Assembly (NCBI GenBank): GCA_026391805.1
Contig: JAPLDJ010000018.1
Span: forward strand, 1-64,000
Source of the DNA: Bacteroidota bacterium
GTDB taxonomy: Bacteria > Bacteroidota > Bacteroidia > Bacteroidales > FEN-979
DNA: 64,000 bases
Reading direction: 5' to 3'
How positions within the stretch are numbered: position 1 is the stretch's first letter; each line of letters begins with the position of its first letter. Below are positions 37,913-46,229 of this stretch, piece after piece. The position numbers and the translations under genes were made by a program. A model generated the notes under the pieces. The model did no database searches. It saw only the letters and a program-made list of their open reading frames with translations, and was not told the origin of the DNA.

Positions 37913-39361
37913 TTACCCCACACTTCCTTCCAAGCTGATTGATAAAAGCTTCTGCGCTTCGACGGCGAATTCCATCGGAAGCTGTTTGAGTACCTCTTTG
38001 GCATAGCCGTTTACAATAAGCCCAATGGCGCTTTCCATGTCGATGCCTCGCTGCTGACAATAGAAAAGCTGGTCTTCCGAGATTTTGGAAGTCGTTGCTT
38101 CATGTTCCACAATGGAAGATTTGTTTTCCACCTGGATGTACGGGAAGGTATGTGCACCGCATTTATCGCCCAGCAAAAGTGAATCGCACTGCGAATAATT
38201 CCGTGAATTCACCGCGTTCTTCGAGATCCTGACCAGTCCGCGGTAGCTGTTCTGGCCATGCCCGGCCGAGATCCCCTTGGAGATGATCGTGCTGCGTGTA
38301 TTCTTGCCGAGGTGCTGCATCTTGGTGCCGGTATCGGCCTGCTGCATGTTGTTGGTAACGGCGACAGAATAGAATTCGCCCACCGAATTGTCGCCAAGCA
38401 GGATGCAGCTGGGTTATTTCCAGGTGATGGCGGAACCGGTCTCCACCTGTGTCCAGGAGATCTTGGAATTGCTTCCCTTGCAGATTCCCCGCTTGGTTAC
38501 AAAGTTAAAGATCCCGCCTTCGCCTTTCTTATTTCCGGGGTACCAGTTCTGCACGGTGGAATATTTCACTTCGGCATCTTTCATGGCCACGATCTCCACG
38601 ATGGCGGCATGAAGCTGGTTCTCGTCGCGCTGCGGGGCCGTACACCCTTCCATGTAACTCACATATGCGCCTTCCTCCGCAACGATGAGCGTCCGTTCAA
38701 ACTGACCGGTATTGGCGGCATTGATCCTGAAATAGGTGGAGAGCTCTACCGGGCAGCGTACTCCTTTCGGAATATAGCAGAAGGATCCGTCGGTGAACAC
38801 CGCTGAATTCAGGGCTGCAAAATAGTTATCGGTATAAGGCACTACCGATCCCATGTATTGTTTTACAAGATCGGGATGCTTTTGAACGGCATCGCTGAAC
38901 GAGCAGAAGATGATACCGTGTTTTGAAAGGGTTTCAGTGAAGGTGGTCTTGACCGAAACACTGTCGATGACAGCATCCACGGCAACGCCTGAAAGTTTTT
39001 TCTGCTCTTCAAGTGAGATCCCCAGCTTGGTAAAGGTATCCCGCAACTCCGGATCAACCTCGTCGAGGCTGGTTAGTTCTTTTTTCTTTTTCGGTGCTGC
39101 ATAAAAGATGATATCCTGGAAATTGATCTCGGGAATATTCAGATGAGCCCACTTGGGCATCTTCATGGTAAGCCAGTGGCGATAAGCCTTCAGGCGGAAT
39201 TCAAGGAGGAATTCAGGTTCGTTTTTTTTGGCGGAAATGAAACGAATGATATCTTCATTCAGCCCTTTCGGGGCCATATCCATATCGATGTTTGTGACGA
39301 ACCCGTATTTATATTCACCCTGGGTAAACTCATTCAGTACTTTATTGGATTCGGATTCCAT
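37913..39361 (-). pseudogene. sufB: sufB with one in-frame TAA stop codon
   Basis: First gene of the sufBCDSE operon. Residues 1-315 are a normal SufB N-terminal part ([55 protein letters not shown], then [13 protein letters not shown]). The next codon, at 38416-38414, is TAA; without any frame change the family sequence resumes as PSCILLGD, then [52 protein letters not shown] and [24 protein letters not shown] to 37913. SufB has Tyr here (WKYPSC), so one base (TAC or TAT to TAA) explains it. The part after the stop holds the Cys and His/Glu region known to be needed for cluster building. It may be a real nonsense mutation, a sequence error or readthrough. Confidence 0.93.
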
Positions 39362-39430
39362 TGAAAATCAATTTAGAACAAATCTAAACACACATCGTAC
39401 CTCTTGGTAAAACTGCATTTTACGGTGACA

Positions 39431-39438
39431 CAAAGGTA
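39431..39438 (-). promoter_or_regulatory. -7 box TACCTTTG for the suf operon
   Basis: Exact TAnnTTTG match on the minus strand, 69 nt upstream of the sufB start. The intact promoter suggests the operon is still transcribed. Confidence 0.5.
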
Positions 39439-39570
39439 CGAATAATCCGTGGATGCAGGTTTTTCCCAGACTATTTTGAAGAAAAAGTGATGATCGGGGT
39501 ATTACCTTTTGATAGTTAAAACGATTAAGGGATACCTTGAGTGTTGAGGAGTAAAGGAAAATTACCAGGA

Positions 39571-40152
39571 ATGACACTATTTCAAAATAAATACCGTATT
39601 GAGACGACGCGGCTAAAGGGATGGGATTATTCAAAACCCGGTGCATATTTTATCACCATCGTAACAAAAAACCGTGAATGGTTATTTGGTAATATTGTGG
39701 TTAATGAAATGATGCTGAACGATGCCGGAAACATTGCACAACAATCGTATTTGGATATACCCAATCATTTTCCAAACGTGAAATTGGATGCATTTATCAT
39801 TATGCCCAATCACGTTCACGGAATTATTTTTATTACCGAAAATCATGTAGACGCGCAAAATTTTGCGCCTCTATCGATTACAATCCCCGTTCCCGCAATG
39901 GCAGAGACGCAAAATTTTGCGTCTCTGCCATATAAAAACCAATTCGGTCCGCAATCCAAAAATTTGGCATCCATTGTCCGGGGTTTTAAAATTGGCGTGA
40001 CAAAATGGTTTCGGGAAAATAATAACCAAAATTCCATCTGGCAACCACGATTCCACGATCACATTATACGGAATGATGAATCATTACAAAGAATCCGTGA
40101 TTATATTGAAAACAATCCGAAAGCCTGGAACAAGGGTACATTCTTCCGTTAA
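39571..40152 (+). CDS. REP-associated tyrosine transposase (IS200-like Y1 HUH family)
   Basis: 193 residues from ATG at 39571; an in-frame GTG at 39541 would add ten. Y1-transposase signs: YFITIVTKNREWLFG, FIIMPNHVHGIIFI with the HUH (HVH) motif, and LASIVRGFKIGVTKWFRE before IWQPRFHDHIIRNDESLQRIRDYIENNPKAW, the family C-terminus. The metal-binding and Tyr-helix regions look intact. RAYTs cut single-stranded REP palindromes and are usually domesticated. The linker between the HUH motif and the Tyr helix holds two palindromic DNA units, read as QNFAPL and QNFASL. No flanking terminal inverted repeats were seen. Confidence 0.88.
   Translation: MTLFQNKYRIETTRLKGWDYSKPGAYFITIVTKNREWLFGNIVVNEMMLNDAGNIAQQSYLDIPNHFPNVKLDAFIIMPNHVHGIIFITENHVDAQNFAPLSITIPVPAMAETQNFASLPYKNQFGPQSKNLASIVRGFKIGVTKWFRENNNQNSIWQPRFHDHIIRNDESLQRIRDYIENNPKAWNKGTFFR
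39853..39868. repeat. 16-bp perfect palindrome inside the RAYT gene, unit 1
   Basis: The sequence gcgcaaaattttgcgc is its own reverse complement and shares the core gcaaaattttgc with the longer palindrome 54 bp downstream. The pair is in frame, 18 codons apart. Confidence 0.85.
39898..39931. repeat. 34-bp perfect palindrome inside the RAYT gene, unit 2
   Basis: Each base from 39898 to 39914 pairs with its partner from 39931 back to 39915, around the centre gcaaaattttgc with arms gcagagac/gtctctgc. It is a REP-like cruciform-forming unit within coding sequence. Confidence 0.9.
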
Positions 40153-40202
40153 TCGGGAATCATTATAACCAAAAAAACCCCGACCTTTGCAAAAAAACAG
40201 CC

Positions 40203-41294
40203 ATGTTCACGAAGAAAGACCGGCCCCTGGGGGATGAAAAACAAAAGCGAACCGAATTATCCGAACTGGGTGAATTCGGGCTTATCGATCGTCTGACCCG
40301 GGACATCGTTCCGAAGCACAGCAGCACGGTAAAAGGCGTCGGCGATGATGCTGCGGTGATCGATACCGGCGGCAGGATGCTCCTGCTGTCGACCGATCTT
40401 CTCATCGAAGGTGTTCATTTCGACCTCACCTATATGCCGCTGAAACACCTTGGATACAAAGCTGCGATCGTTAATATTTCGGACATTGCCGCCATGAACG
40501 GCATCCCGAAGCAGATGACCGTTTCCATTGCCGTCTCGAACCGTTTTTCACTGGAAGCCATGGAGGAGTTCTACAAAGGGATCCGGCTGGCCTGCAGTCA
40601 ATATAATGTTGATCTTGTTGGAGGAGATACCAGTTCCAGCGTTACCGGCCTGATGATCTCCGTTACCATTACAGGCGAAGCTGATAAGGAAGAGATCGTT
40701 TACCGCTCGGGTGCAAAGGCCGGAGACCTGATCTGCGTGACCGGAGACCTGGGCGGCGCCTATGCAGGGTTGTTGCTGCTTGAACGCGAAAAACAGGTTT
40801 ACAAAGTCAACCCTGAAATGCAGCCGGAACTTACCGGTTATGATTATGTTCTTGCCCGGCAGTTGAAACCCGAAGCCCGCACCGACATCCGGAACCTGCT
40901 GAAGGGAATCGCTGTGCTGCCGACCTCGATGATCGATATTTCCGACGGACTGGCTTCAGAAACACTTCACCTTTGCAAAGATTCCGGAACCGGCTGCCGG
41001 ATCTATGAAGAAAAGATCCCCATCGACCCGGATACGCAGAAACTGGCCCTTGAATTCAACATGATTCCCACAGTTTGTGCCCTTAGCGGTGGGGAAGACT
41101 ATGAACTGCTTTTCACCATCAGGCAGGATGATTTTGAAAAGATCCGTGATATTTCAGGGATTTCCGTCATCGGTCATATGACCGTTCCCTCCGAAGGGAA
41201 ACTTCTCATCACCCCCGACGGGAAAGAAGTCCAGCTAACAGCACAGGGCTGGGACGGGTTTAAGAACGCTTCAGCTACTCCAGATCCGCGGTAG
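40203..41294 (+). CDS. thiL: Thiamine-monophosphate kinase
   Basis: 363 residues. It phosphorylates TMP to the cofactor TPP in the cytoplasm. Visible: ELGEFGLIDRLTRD, GVGDDAAVID, LLSTDLLIEGVHFDL, NISDIAAMNGIPKQMTVSIA, VGGDTSSS (metal and nucleotide sites), TGDLGGAYAGLLLLER and ALSGGEDYELLFT. TPP is needed by dxs in this window among others. The last 20 bp overlap the end of the convergent cysteine hydrolase gene. Confidence 0.94.
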   Translation: MFTKKDRPLGDEKQKRTELSELGEFGLIDRLTRDIVPKHSSTVKGVGDDAAVIDTGGRMLLLSTDLLIEGVHFDLTYMPLKHLGYKAAIVNISDIAAMNGIPKQMTVSIAVSNRFSLEAMEEFYKGIRLACSQYNVDLVGGDTSSSVTGLMISVTITGEADKEEIVYRSGAKAGDLICVTGDLGGAYAGLLLLEREKQVYKVNPEMQPELTGYDYVLARQLKPEARTDIRNLLKGIAVLPTSMIDISDGLASETLHLCKDSGTGCRIYEEKIPIDPDTQKLALEFNMIPTVCALSGGEDYELLFTIRQDDFEKIRDISGISVIGHMTVPSEGKLLITPDGKEVQLTAQGWDGFKNASATPDPR

Positions 41295-41892
41295 TGACTA
41301 TCGTTGCATAATAGCCGTCGAGGGTTGCCAGGGTCGAGGCCTGGACGTCAATGGCAAAGACAGTCCGGCGACCATACATCAGGTTGCGGGTTGCACAGGC
41401 ATCTTCCACAACAATGCATTTGTAGCCAAGATCATAAGCGGCGCGCGTAGTTCCTTCCACGCACATCTGGGTTTGCATGCCGCATATCACGAGGCGTTTG
41501 ATCTTCATCGTCGTAAGATAATTCTGCAGGTCGGTCCCGTTAAAGCTGTTCGCATCCCGTTTCGTGATCAGTTTTTCTCCGGGCAATGGTGTCACATTCT
41601 TGTGGATCGGTGTACCTCCGCCATGCTGCACATGGATCACCTCAAGACCCTGGCTCCTGAACAGTTTCAGCAACGCAGCCGCTTTTTCGCTCGCAGCTTC
41701 CGGATTCACCAGCGGCACCCTTCCGCCGGGAAAATAGAAATCCTGGATATCGATGAGGATCAATGCCGTCGGGATTGTATCCACTCTGACCTTTATTTTT
41801 GGCTTTGGCTGCTGAGCGAAAACATTTCCAATGCCCAGCAGAAAGAACAAGATTAGCAGGTTGATCTGAACGAATTTTATGGACTTTATCAT
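41275..41892 (-). CDS. Exported isochorismatase-family cysteine hydrolase
   Basis: 205 residues with an N-terminal hydrophobic signal (ending VFAQQ), unusual because most relatives are cytoplasmic. Hydrolase motifs: ALILIDIQDFYFPGG (catalytic Asp), GEKLITKRDANSFNGTDLQNYL (catalytic Lys region) and RLVICGMQTQMCVEGTTRAAYDLGYKCIVVEDACAT (catalytic Cys). The substrate is unknown; relatives act on isochorismate, nicotinamide or small amides. A long direct repeat sits directly upstream of the start. Confidence 0.87.
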   Translation of the reverse strand: MIKSIKFVQINLLILFFLLGIGNVFAQQPKPKIKVRVDTIPTALILIDIQDFYFPGGRVPLVNPEAASEKAAALLKLFRSQGLEVIHVQHGGGTPIHKNVTPLPGEKLITKRDANSFNGTDLQNYLTTMKIKRLVICGMQTQMCVEGTTRAAYDLGYKCIVVEDACATRNLMYGRRTVFAIDVQASTLATLDGYYATIVTTADLE

Positions 41893-42025
41893 GCGATTTG
41901 CGATTTACTATTTATAATTTATTTCGTGTTTTTCGTGTCTTCTTCGTGGGTTTTCGTGTACTATTTTTTTACCACAGATTTCACAGATTACACAGAATTT
42001 TTTACTCTGTTACTTTGTCACTTTC
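41893..42025. repeat. Long direct repeat (TTTATTTCGTGTTTTTCGTG ... CACAGATT), copy 2
   Basis: Same orientation and order as copy 1 at 37764-37900: tttacg/ttacta-like part, tttatttcgtgtttttcgtg, cttcttcgtgg, ttttcgtgta, accacagatttcacagatta, ttactttgtcactt. It separates the cysteine hydrolase start from the YncE-like gene end. Confidence 0.75.
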
Positions 42026-43016
42026 CCACAACAATCAGCTGAAACGAATCAGGTTTGTATTCCTTCTTGACATCATCAAATTCCGCTGTTATTGTATAAA
42101 TGTTCTGGCTTGAGTAGTTGCATGAGATGGTTCGTGCCCCGCGTTTTGTGACCAGTGTTTGAGCTTTCGTGTAACGGTCGGGGGCATTCTGGTGGATCAC
42201 GGTGATGGTGCCTTCCCCGTTGCTGGTAAAGATATCATTTTGTGCCGGCATGAAGGTGACACCGTCGCAATGCATCCCGATCGGAAGGGTGGCTACGACT
42301 TCGCCGGAGCTGATGTTCAGCACGGTAAGTTCGTTCGTACCGCTGCAGCCGGAGAACAGGAGGTTGTTCTGCTTATCCAGTGCAAGTCCGGTGGGCTCTT
42401 TGTCGGGACCGATGGGATACATGCCAATGATCTGGAGGGATTTTGCATCGATCCGTGCAATGAACCCGATGTTCTCAAGGTTCACATAGATGTTTCCGCT
42501 AATATCGGTAACTGCAAATTCCGGGTTTCCGCGAAGTTTGACAGTTGCCACTACCGAATCGTTTTCCGCCTTGATCACCGTTACGCTGTTGCCCCTTGCA
42601 TTGAAGGCAAAGACCTGCTGCGAAAAAGGATCGTACAGGATCGCATCAGGGTTTCTCCCGGCAGGGATCTTCCCCAGTATCCGGTAGCTTTTCAGATCAA
42701 AAACGATCACCGAATCGATCTTCCCGGCCGAAATAAAGCCCTTGTTGAATTCATGGGCCAGCGCGATCCCGTGCACGCCAGGGGTATTGGGGATAACCCC
42801 GACCTGCTTTCCTGATTTGAGATCGATCACCTGCACACAGGTACTGTGCGAGAGAAAGATCCTCATCGAGGCATTGTCGACTGTCAGGTAATCCCAGCCA
42901 CCGTTTCCGGAAACCGGAATGATCTGCTTTATCTTATATTCGCCTGATCCATTCTGTGCAAACAGTCCGCATGAAATTAACAGGATAACTGCGGCGAGGT
43001 AATATTTCATTTTCAT
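42018..43016 (-). CDS. Exported YncE-family beta-propeller protein
   Basis: About 332 residues from MKMKYYLAA; an upstream start (43034) and MKYYL (43010) are alternatives. Signal peptide ends LFAQN. The body has seven or so YncE/40-residue repeats with phrases such as VIDLKSGKQVGVIPNTPGVHGIALAHE, DLKSYRILGKIPAGRNPDAILYDP and LNISSGEVVATLPIGMHCDGVTFMPAQ. Such propellers are periplasmic or surface ligand- or DNA-binding proteins; no specific function can be read. The -10 region is not clear. Confidence 0.82.
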   Translation of the reverse strand: MKMKYYLAAVILLISCGLFAQNGSGEYKIKQIIPVSGNGGWDYLTVDNASMRIFLSHSTCVQVIDLKSGKQVGVIPNTPGVHGIALAHEFNKGFISAGKIDSVIVFDLKSYRILGKIPAGRNPDAILYDPFSQQVFAFNARGNSVTVIKAENDSVVATVKLRGNPEFAVTDISGNIYVNLENIGFIARIDAKSLQIIGMYPIGPDKEPTGLALDKQNNLLFSGCSGTNELTVLNISSGEVVATLPIGMHCDGVTFMPAQNDIFTSNGEGTITVIHQNAPDRYTKAQTLVTKRGARTISCNYSSQNIYTITAEFDDVKKEYKPDSFQLIVVGK

Positions 43017-43140
43017 CTTTTTTCTTTTCTGCAAAATTGGTGAAAATTTCGACCAGACGAACAGAACCTGAGAAAGAATCTATGTAGCCGGGTCCCGCAA
43101 CCGTCAGAAACGGGAATGAGATCCGGCCGGAAGTTTTAAG

Positions 43141-43148
43141 TAACTTTG
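43141..43148 (+). promoter_or_regulatory. -7 box TAACTTTG for uvrC
   Basis: Exact TAnnTTTG match ending 33 nt before the chosen uvrC ATG. Confidence 0.5.
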
Positions 43149-43181
43149 TTGCTGGCTTTTTCTTTGAAGATCACGGCAAGA

Positions 43182-45002
43182 ATGTCCCATTCGCTCAACA
43201 AATATTTTTCACACCTGGAACCCATTGTCAGGAGCCTGCCCCAGAAACCGGGCGTTTACCAGTACTTTGACGACCGCAACAAGATCATCTATGTCGGGAA
43301 AGCGAAGAATCTTAAGAAAAGGGTCAGCTCCTATTTCAGCAAGATCAATTCGGTGAGCGGAAAGGTCCAGATGCTGGTAAGGAAGATCGCCGATATCAAA
43401 TACATCGTGGTGGACACGGAACAGGATGCCTTGCTCCTTGAAAACAACCTGATCAAAAAATACCGTCCCCATTATAATGTTGCCCTGAAGGATGACAAGA
43501 CGTTTCCCTGGATCTGTATTAAAAATGAACCTTTCCCGCGTGTTTTTTCAACGCGGCATGTGATCCGGGACGGGTCGGTCTATTTCGGTCCCTATGCCAA
43601 CGTCAGGCTGATGAATACGCTGATGGACCTTTCCCGCCGGCTCTACCCGCTCAGGAACTGCAACCTCAACCTCACGGAGAAAAACATTAAGGCAGGGAAG
43701 TTCAGGGTCTGCCTCGAATATCATCTCGGGAACTGCAAGGGTCCCTGCGAAGGACACCAGGACCTGGCGGATTATGATCTTTCCATCAATTCCATCAAGG
43801 AGATCATCAAGGGGAACCTTCAGGCCGTCAACCGCCAGCTGAAAGAGCTTATGATGGAGTATGCGGGGAAGCTGGAATTTGAAAAAGCCCACCTGATCAA
43901 GGAGAAGCTGGAATTGCTGGATAAATTCCAGAGTAAATCCACGGTCGTGAATCCGTCGATCAACAACGTCGACGTGTTTTCGATCCTTTCGGATGTAACC
44001 ACCGCGTATGTCAATTTTATGAAGGTGATGAACGGTGCCATCATCCAGGTGCATACCATCGAGCTGGTCAAAAAACTGGATGAAAGCCCCGAAGAACTGC
44101 TGTCGATCGCCGTCACCGACATCCGCCAGCGGTTTGAAAGCCAGGCGCCGGAGATCATTCTTCCGTTCCTGATCGACTATGAGGTCCCGGGAGTGACATT
44201 TACCATTCCGAAGATCGGCGATAAAAAGAAACTGCTTGAGCTGTCGGAACGGAATGTGAAATATTATCAGCTTGAGAAGGAAAAACAAAAGGATCTGGTG
44301 GATCCCGAGCACCGTTCAAACCGGATCCTGGCGCAGATGACCAAAGACCTGCGGATGACCGAACCTCCCGTACACATTGAATGCTTTGACAATTCGAACA
44401 TCCAGGGGGCGTACCCGGTAGCGTCGATGGTTTGTTTTAAAAACACAAAACCGGATAAAAGCGAATACCGCCATTTCAACATCAAAACCGTTGAAGGGCC
44501 CAACGATTTTGCCTCGATGGAAGAGATCATTTACCGGCGCTACAAACGGCTGATGGATGAAAATTCCGGCCTGCCCCAGCTGGTCGTGGTGGACGGCGGA
44601 AAAGGCCAGCTCAGCGCAGCAATGAAGAGCATCGATAAGCTGGGACTTCACGGAAAAATGACCGTGATCGGGATCGCCAAAAAACTGGAAGAGATCTATT
44701 ATCCCAACGATCCGCTGCCGCTCTACCTGGATAAAAAATCAGAAACGCTGCGGATCATCCAGCAGATGCGTGATGAAGCACACCGGTTCGGCATCACTCA
44801 TCACCGCAGGAAACGTGAAAAGGGAACGATCACCGCCCAGATGACCCAGATCGAAGGCATCGGGTATTCAACCAACCAGGTCCTGCTCCGTAAATTCAAA
44901 TCGGTGAAAAACATAAAGCTGGCCACGCTGGCAGAACTGCAGGAGACGATCGGGAAATCAAAAGGCAATGTGGTGTACAGCCATTTTCACCCGGAAGAAT
45001 AG
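43182..45002 (+). CDS. uvrC: UvrABC excinuclease subunit C
   Basis: 606 residues from MSHSLNKYF; the open frame starts 12 codons earlier, but those overlap the likely leader downstream of the -7 box. It makes both incisions in nucleotide excision repair. N-terminal GIY-YIG nuclease (PQKPGVYQYFDDRNKIIYVGKAKNLKKRVSSYF), conserved Cys cluster (CRVCLEYHLGNCKGPCEGH-like part FRVCLEYHLGNCKGPC), UVR helix (LEFEKAHLIKEKLELL), RNase H-like endonuclease domain (IECFDNSNIQGAYPVASMVCF, VVVDGGKGQLSAA) and C-terminal helix-hairpin-helix (IEGIGYSTNQVLLRKFKSVKNI). Confidence 0.95.
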   Translation: MSHSLNKYFSHLEPIVRSLPQKPGVYQYFDDRNKIIYVGKAKNLKKRVSSYFSKINSVSGKVQMLVRKIADIKYIVVDTEQDALLLENNLIKKYRPHYNVALKDDKTFPWICIKNEPFPRVFSTRHVIRDGSVYFGPYANVRLMNTLMDLSRRLYPLRNCNLNLTEKNIKAGKFRVCLEYHLGNCKGPCEGHQDLADYDLSINSIKEIIKGNLQAVNRQLKELMMEYAGKLEFEKAHLIKEKLELLDKFQSKSTVVNPSINNVDVFSILSDVTTAYVNFMKVMNGAIIQVHTIELVKKLDESPEELLSIAVTDIRQRFESQAPEIILPFLIDYEVPGVTFTIPKIGDKKKLLELSERNVKYYQLEKEKQKDLVDPEHRSNRILAQMTKDLRMTEPPVHIECFDNSNIQGAYPVASMVCFKNTKPDKSEYRHFNIKTVEGPNDFASMEEIIYRRYKRLMDENSGLPQLVVVDGGKGQLSAAMKSIDKLGLHGKMTVIGIAKKLEEIYYPNDPLPLYLDKKSETLRIIQQMRDEAHRFGITHHRRKREKGTITAQMTQIEGIGYSTNQVLLRKFKSVKNIKLATLAELQETIGKSKGNVVYSHFHPEE

Positions 45003-45030
45003 TGAAAGGTGAACAGTGAGCAGTGAACGG

Positions 45031-45429
45031 TTAAGATCGTTCTTTTCTTCTTTCCAATAGGATGAAAATCCACCAACCTAAAAAGCATCCCGCAACATTG
45101 GCAATAAAGTCGTAGATCGATGCCACGCGGCCGGTGACTAATTCTGTCCGTTGGAGCATTTCTGTTATTCCTCCGAGGAAAATGCCGGTGTTCAGTGCGA
45201 TGGTCAACGCATGACTGCGAAAAAAAAGACTTTCCTCCTGCAGGTTGAACCCACGAAGCAGAAGGATGATCAGCACCGCAAAAAGGAAAAGATGGACCAA
45301 CTTGTCCGGACTGAAAAGATCAAGGAAAGTCGGAACCTGTGGGATTACATTCCCCGGGATGCACGTCAGAACAAAAATGAGAATGATCCAAAGTATTCCC
45401 CAAAGGTTGCGGGTAAGGAAGTTTTTCAC
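45031..45429 (-). CDS. VanZ-family membrane protein
   Basis: 132 residues, GTG start overlapping the gcvH stop (GTGA), so the two are coupled. Four hydrophobic segments and the VanZ-like points DKLVHLFLFAVL and EMLQRTELVTGRVASIYDFIANVAGCFLGW. VanZ-like proteins give low-level teicoplanin resistance in enterococci, but in Bacteroidota the gene next to gcvH/sprA has no proven role. Confidence 0.85.
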   Translation of the reverse strand: MKNFLTRNLWGILWIILIFVLTCIPGNVIPQVPTFLDLFSPDKLVHLFLFAVLIILLLRGFNLQEESLFFRSHALTIALNTGIFLGGITEMLQRTELVTGRVASIYDFIANVAGCFLGWWIFILLERRKERS

Positions 45430-45806
45430 CCCTGTATCAGCTTCCCGTAATCTGCTGCAGAAAGCAACTGGTTAACCTCATCAGGATTGGTGATCTTGAT
45501 ACGGACAACCCAGCCTGCATCATACGGATCCTGGTTGAGGGTTTCGGGTTTTGAGGTCAGTGCGTCATTGAAGGCAAGAACCTCCCCGCCCACCGGCATG
45601 AACATGTCGGAGACCGTTTTTACGGCTTCGATGGTTCCGAAGGATTCGCCTTTCTGCAGGATCTCCCCTACCGTCTCAACTTCAATGAAAACAATATCGC
45701 CCAGTTCATGCTGTGCATAATCGCTGATGCCAACAAGGGCTTCGTTACCTTCTACTTTCAGCCATTCATGGTCTTTTGTGTACTTTAAATTTTCGGGAAC
45801 TTTCAT
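45426..45806 (-). CDS. gcvH: Glycine cleavage system H protein
   Basis: 126 residues. It carries the lipoyl arm between the P, T and L proteins of glycine cleavage. Visible: KYTKDHEWLKVEGNEALVGISDYAQHELGDIVFIE, then GTIEAVKTVSDMFMPVGGEV with the lipoylated Lys (EAVK; the usual following residue is Ala, here Thr), and WVVRIKITNPDEVNQLL. The order ruvA-sprA-gcvH-vanZ is a conserved neighbourhood in Bacteroidota. Confidence 0.95.
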   Translation of the reverse strand: MKVPENLKYTKDHEWLKVEGNEALVGISDYAQHELGDIVFIEVETVGEILQKGESFGTIEAVKTVSDMFMPVGGEVLAFNDALTSKPETLNQDPYDAGWVVRIKITNPDEVNQLLSAADYGKLIQG

Positions 45807-45834
45807 ACAGATCGGGTTTTTTTTATATGATTTT

Positions 45835-45842
45835 CAAATATA
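45835..45842 (-). promoter_or_regulatory. -7 box TATATTTG for gcvH
   Basis: Exact TAnnTTTG match on the minus strand, 28 nt upstream of the gcvH start. Confidence 0.5.
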
Positions 45843-45887
45843 AGGTTTTTTGCAAACCTGGAATATCTTTTGTCAATACTTTTCTAT

Positions 45888-46215
45888 TTTCCATCCTCCA
45901 TTCTCCGACCTCTTTTTTCACCACAGATTGACACAGATTCTCACAGATTAGTCACAGATTTTTCATCCTCATTGTCATTGTGAGGCCGCCGCAGGCGACC
46001 GAAACAATCTCCTTCATTCTTACAACTCAGCGTTGTCCTTGCGAGTCCCGATTTCATCGGGACGAAGCACCCCCCATTTTCCAGCCTCCATCCTCCATTC
46101 TCCGACCTCTTTTTTCACCACAGATTGACACAGATTTTCACAGATTAGTCACAGATTTTCCATCCTCCATCTTCCATTCTCCGACCTCTGACCTCCGTCC
46201 TCCGACCTCGGATTC
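45888..46215. repeat. Duplicated CCTCCATTCTCCGACCTC + CACAGATT repeat block
   Basis: An 85-90-bp unit (ccatcctccattctccgacc, then tcttttttcaccacagattg, acacagatt, cacagattagtcacagattt) occurs twice in direct orientation at about 45890-45970 and 46083-46165, nearly identical. A third partial copy of the CCTCC/CCGACCTC part follows at 46165-46210. Between the two copies lies a decayed GCGAGTCCCGATTTCATCGGGACGAAG repeat with a short perfect inverted part (cccgat/atcggg). This 420-bp gap between gcvH and sprA holds no gene. Confidence 0.75.
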
Positions 46216-46229
46216 AATTATCACAATTG

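Noticed and set aside
43548-44312. 254-codon minus-strand open frame opposite uvrC
   Set aside because: uvrC is clearly coding on the plus strand with all domains; the opposite frame is composition-driven.
45454-46215. Possible CRISPR array from repeated CACAGATT and CCTCC units
   Set aside because: The units are not evenly spaced, there are no unique spacers of constant length, and no cas genes are present.
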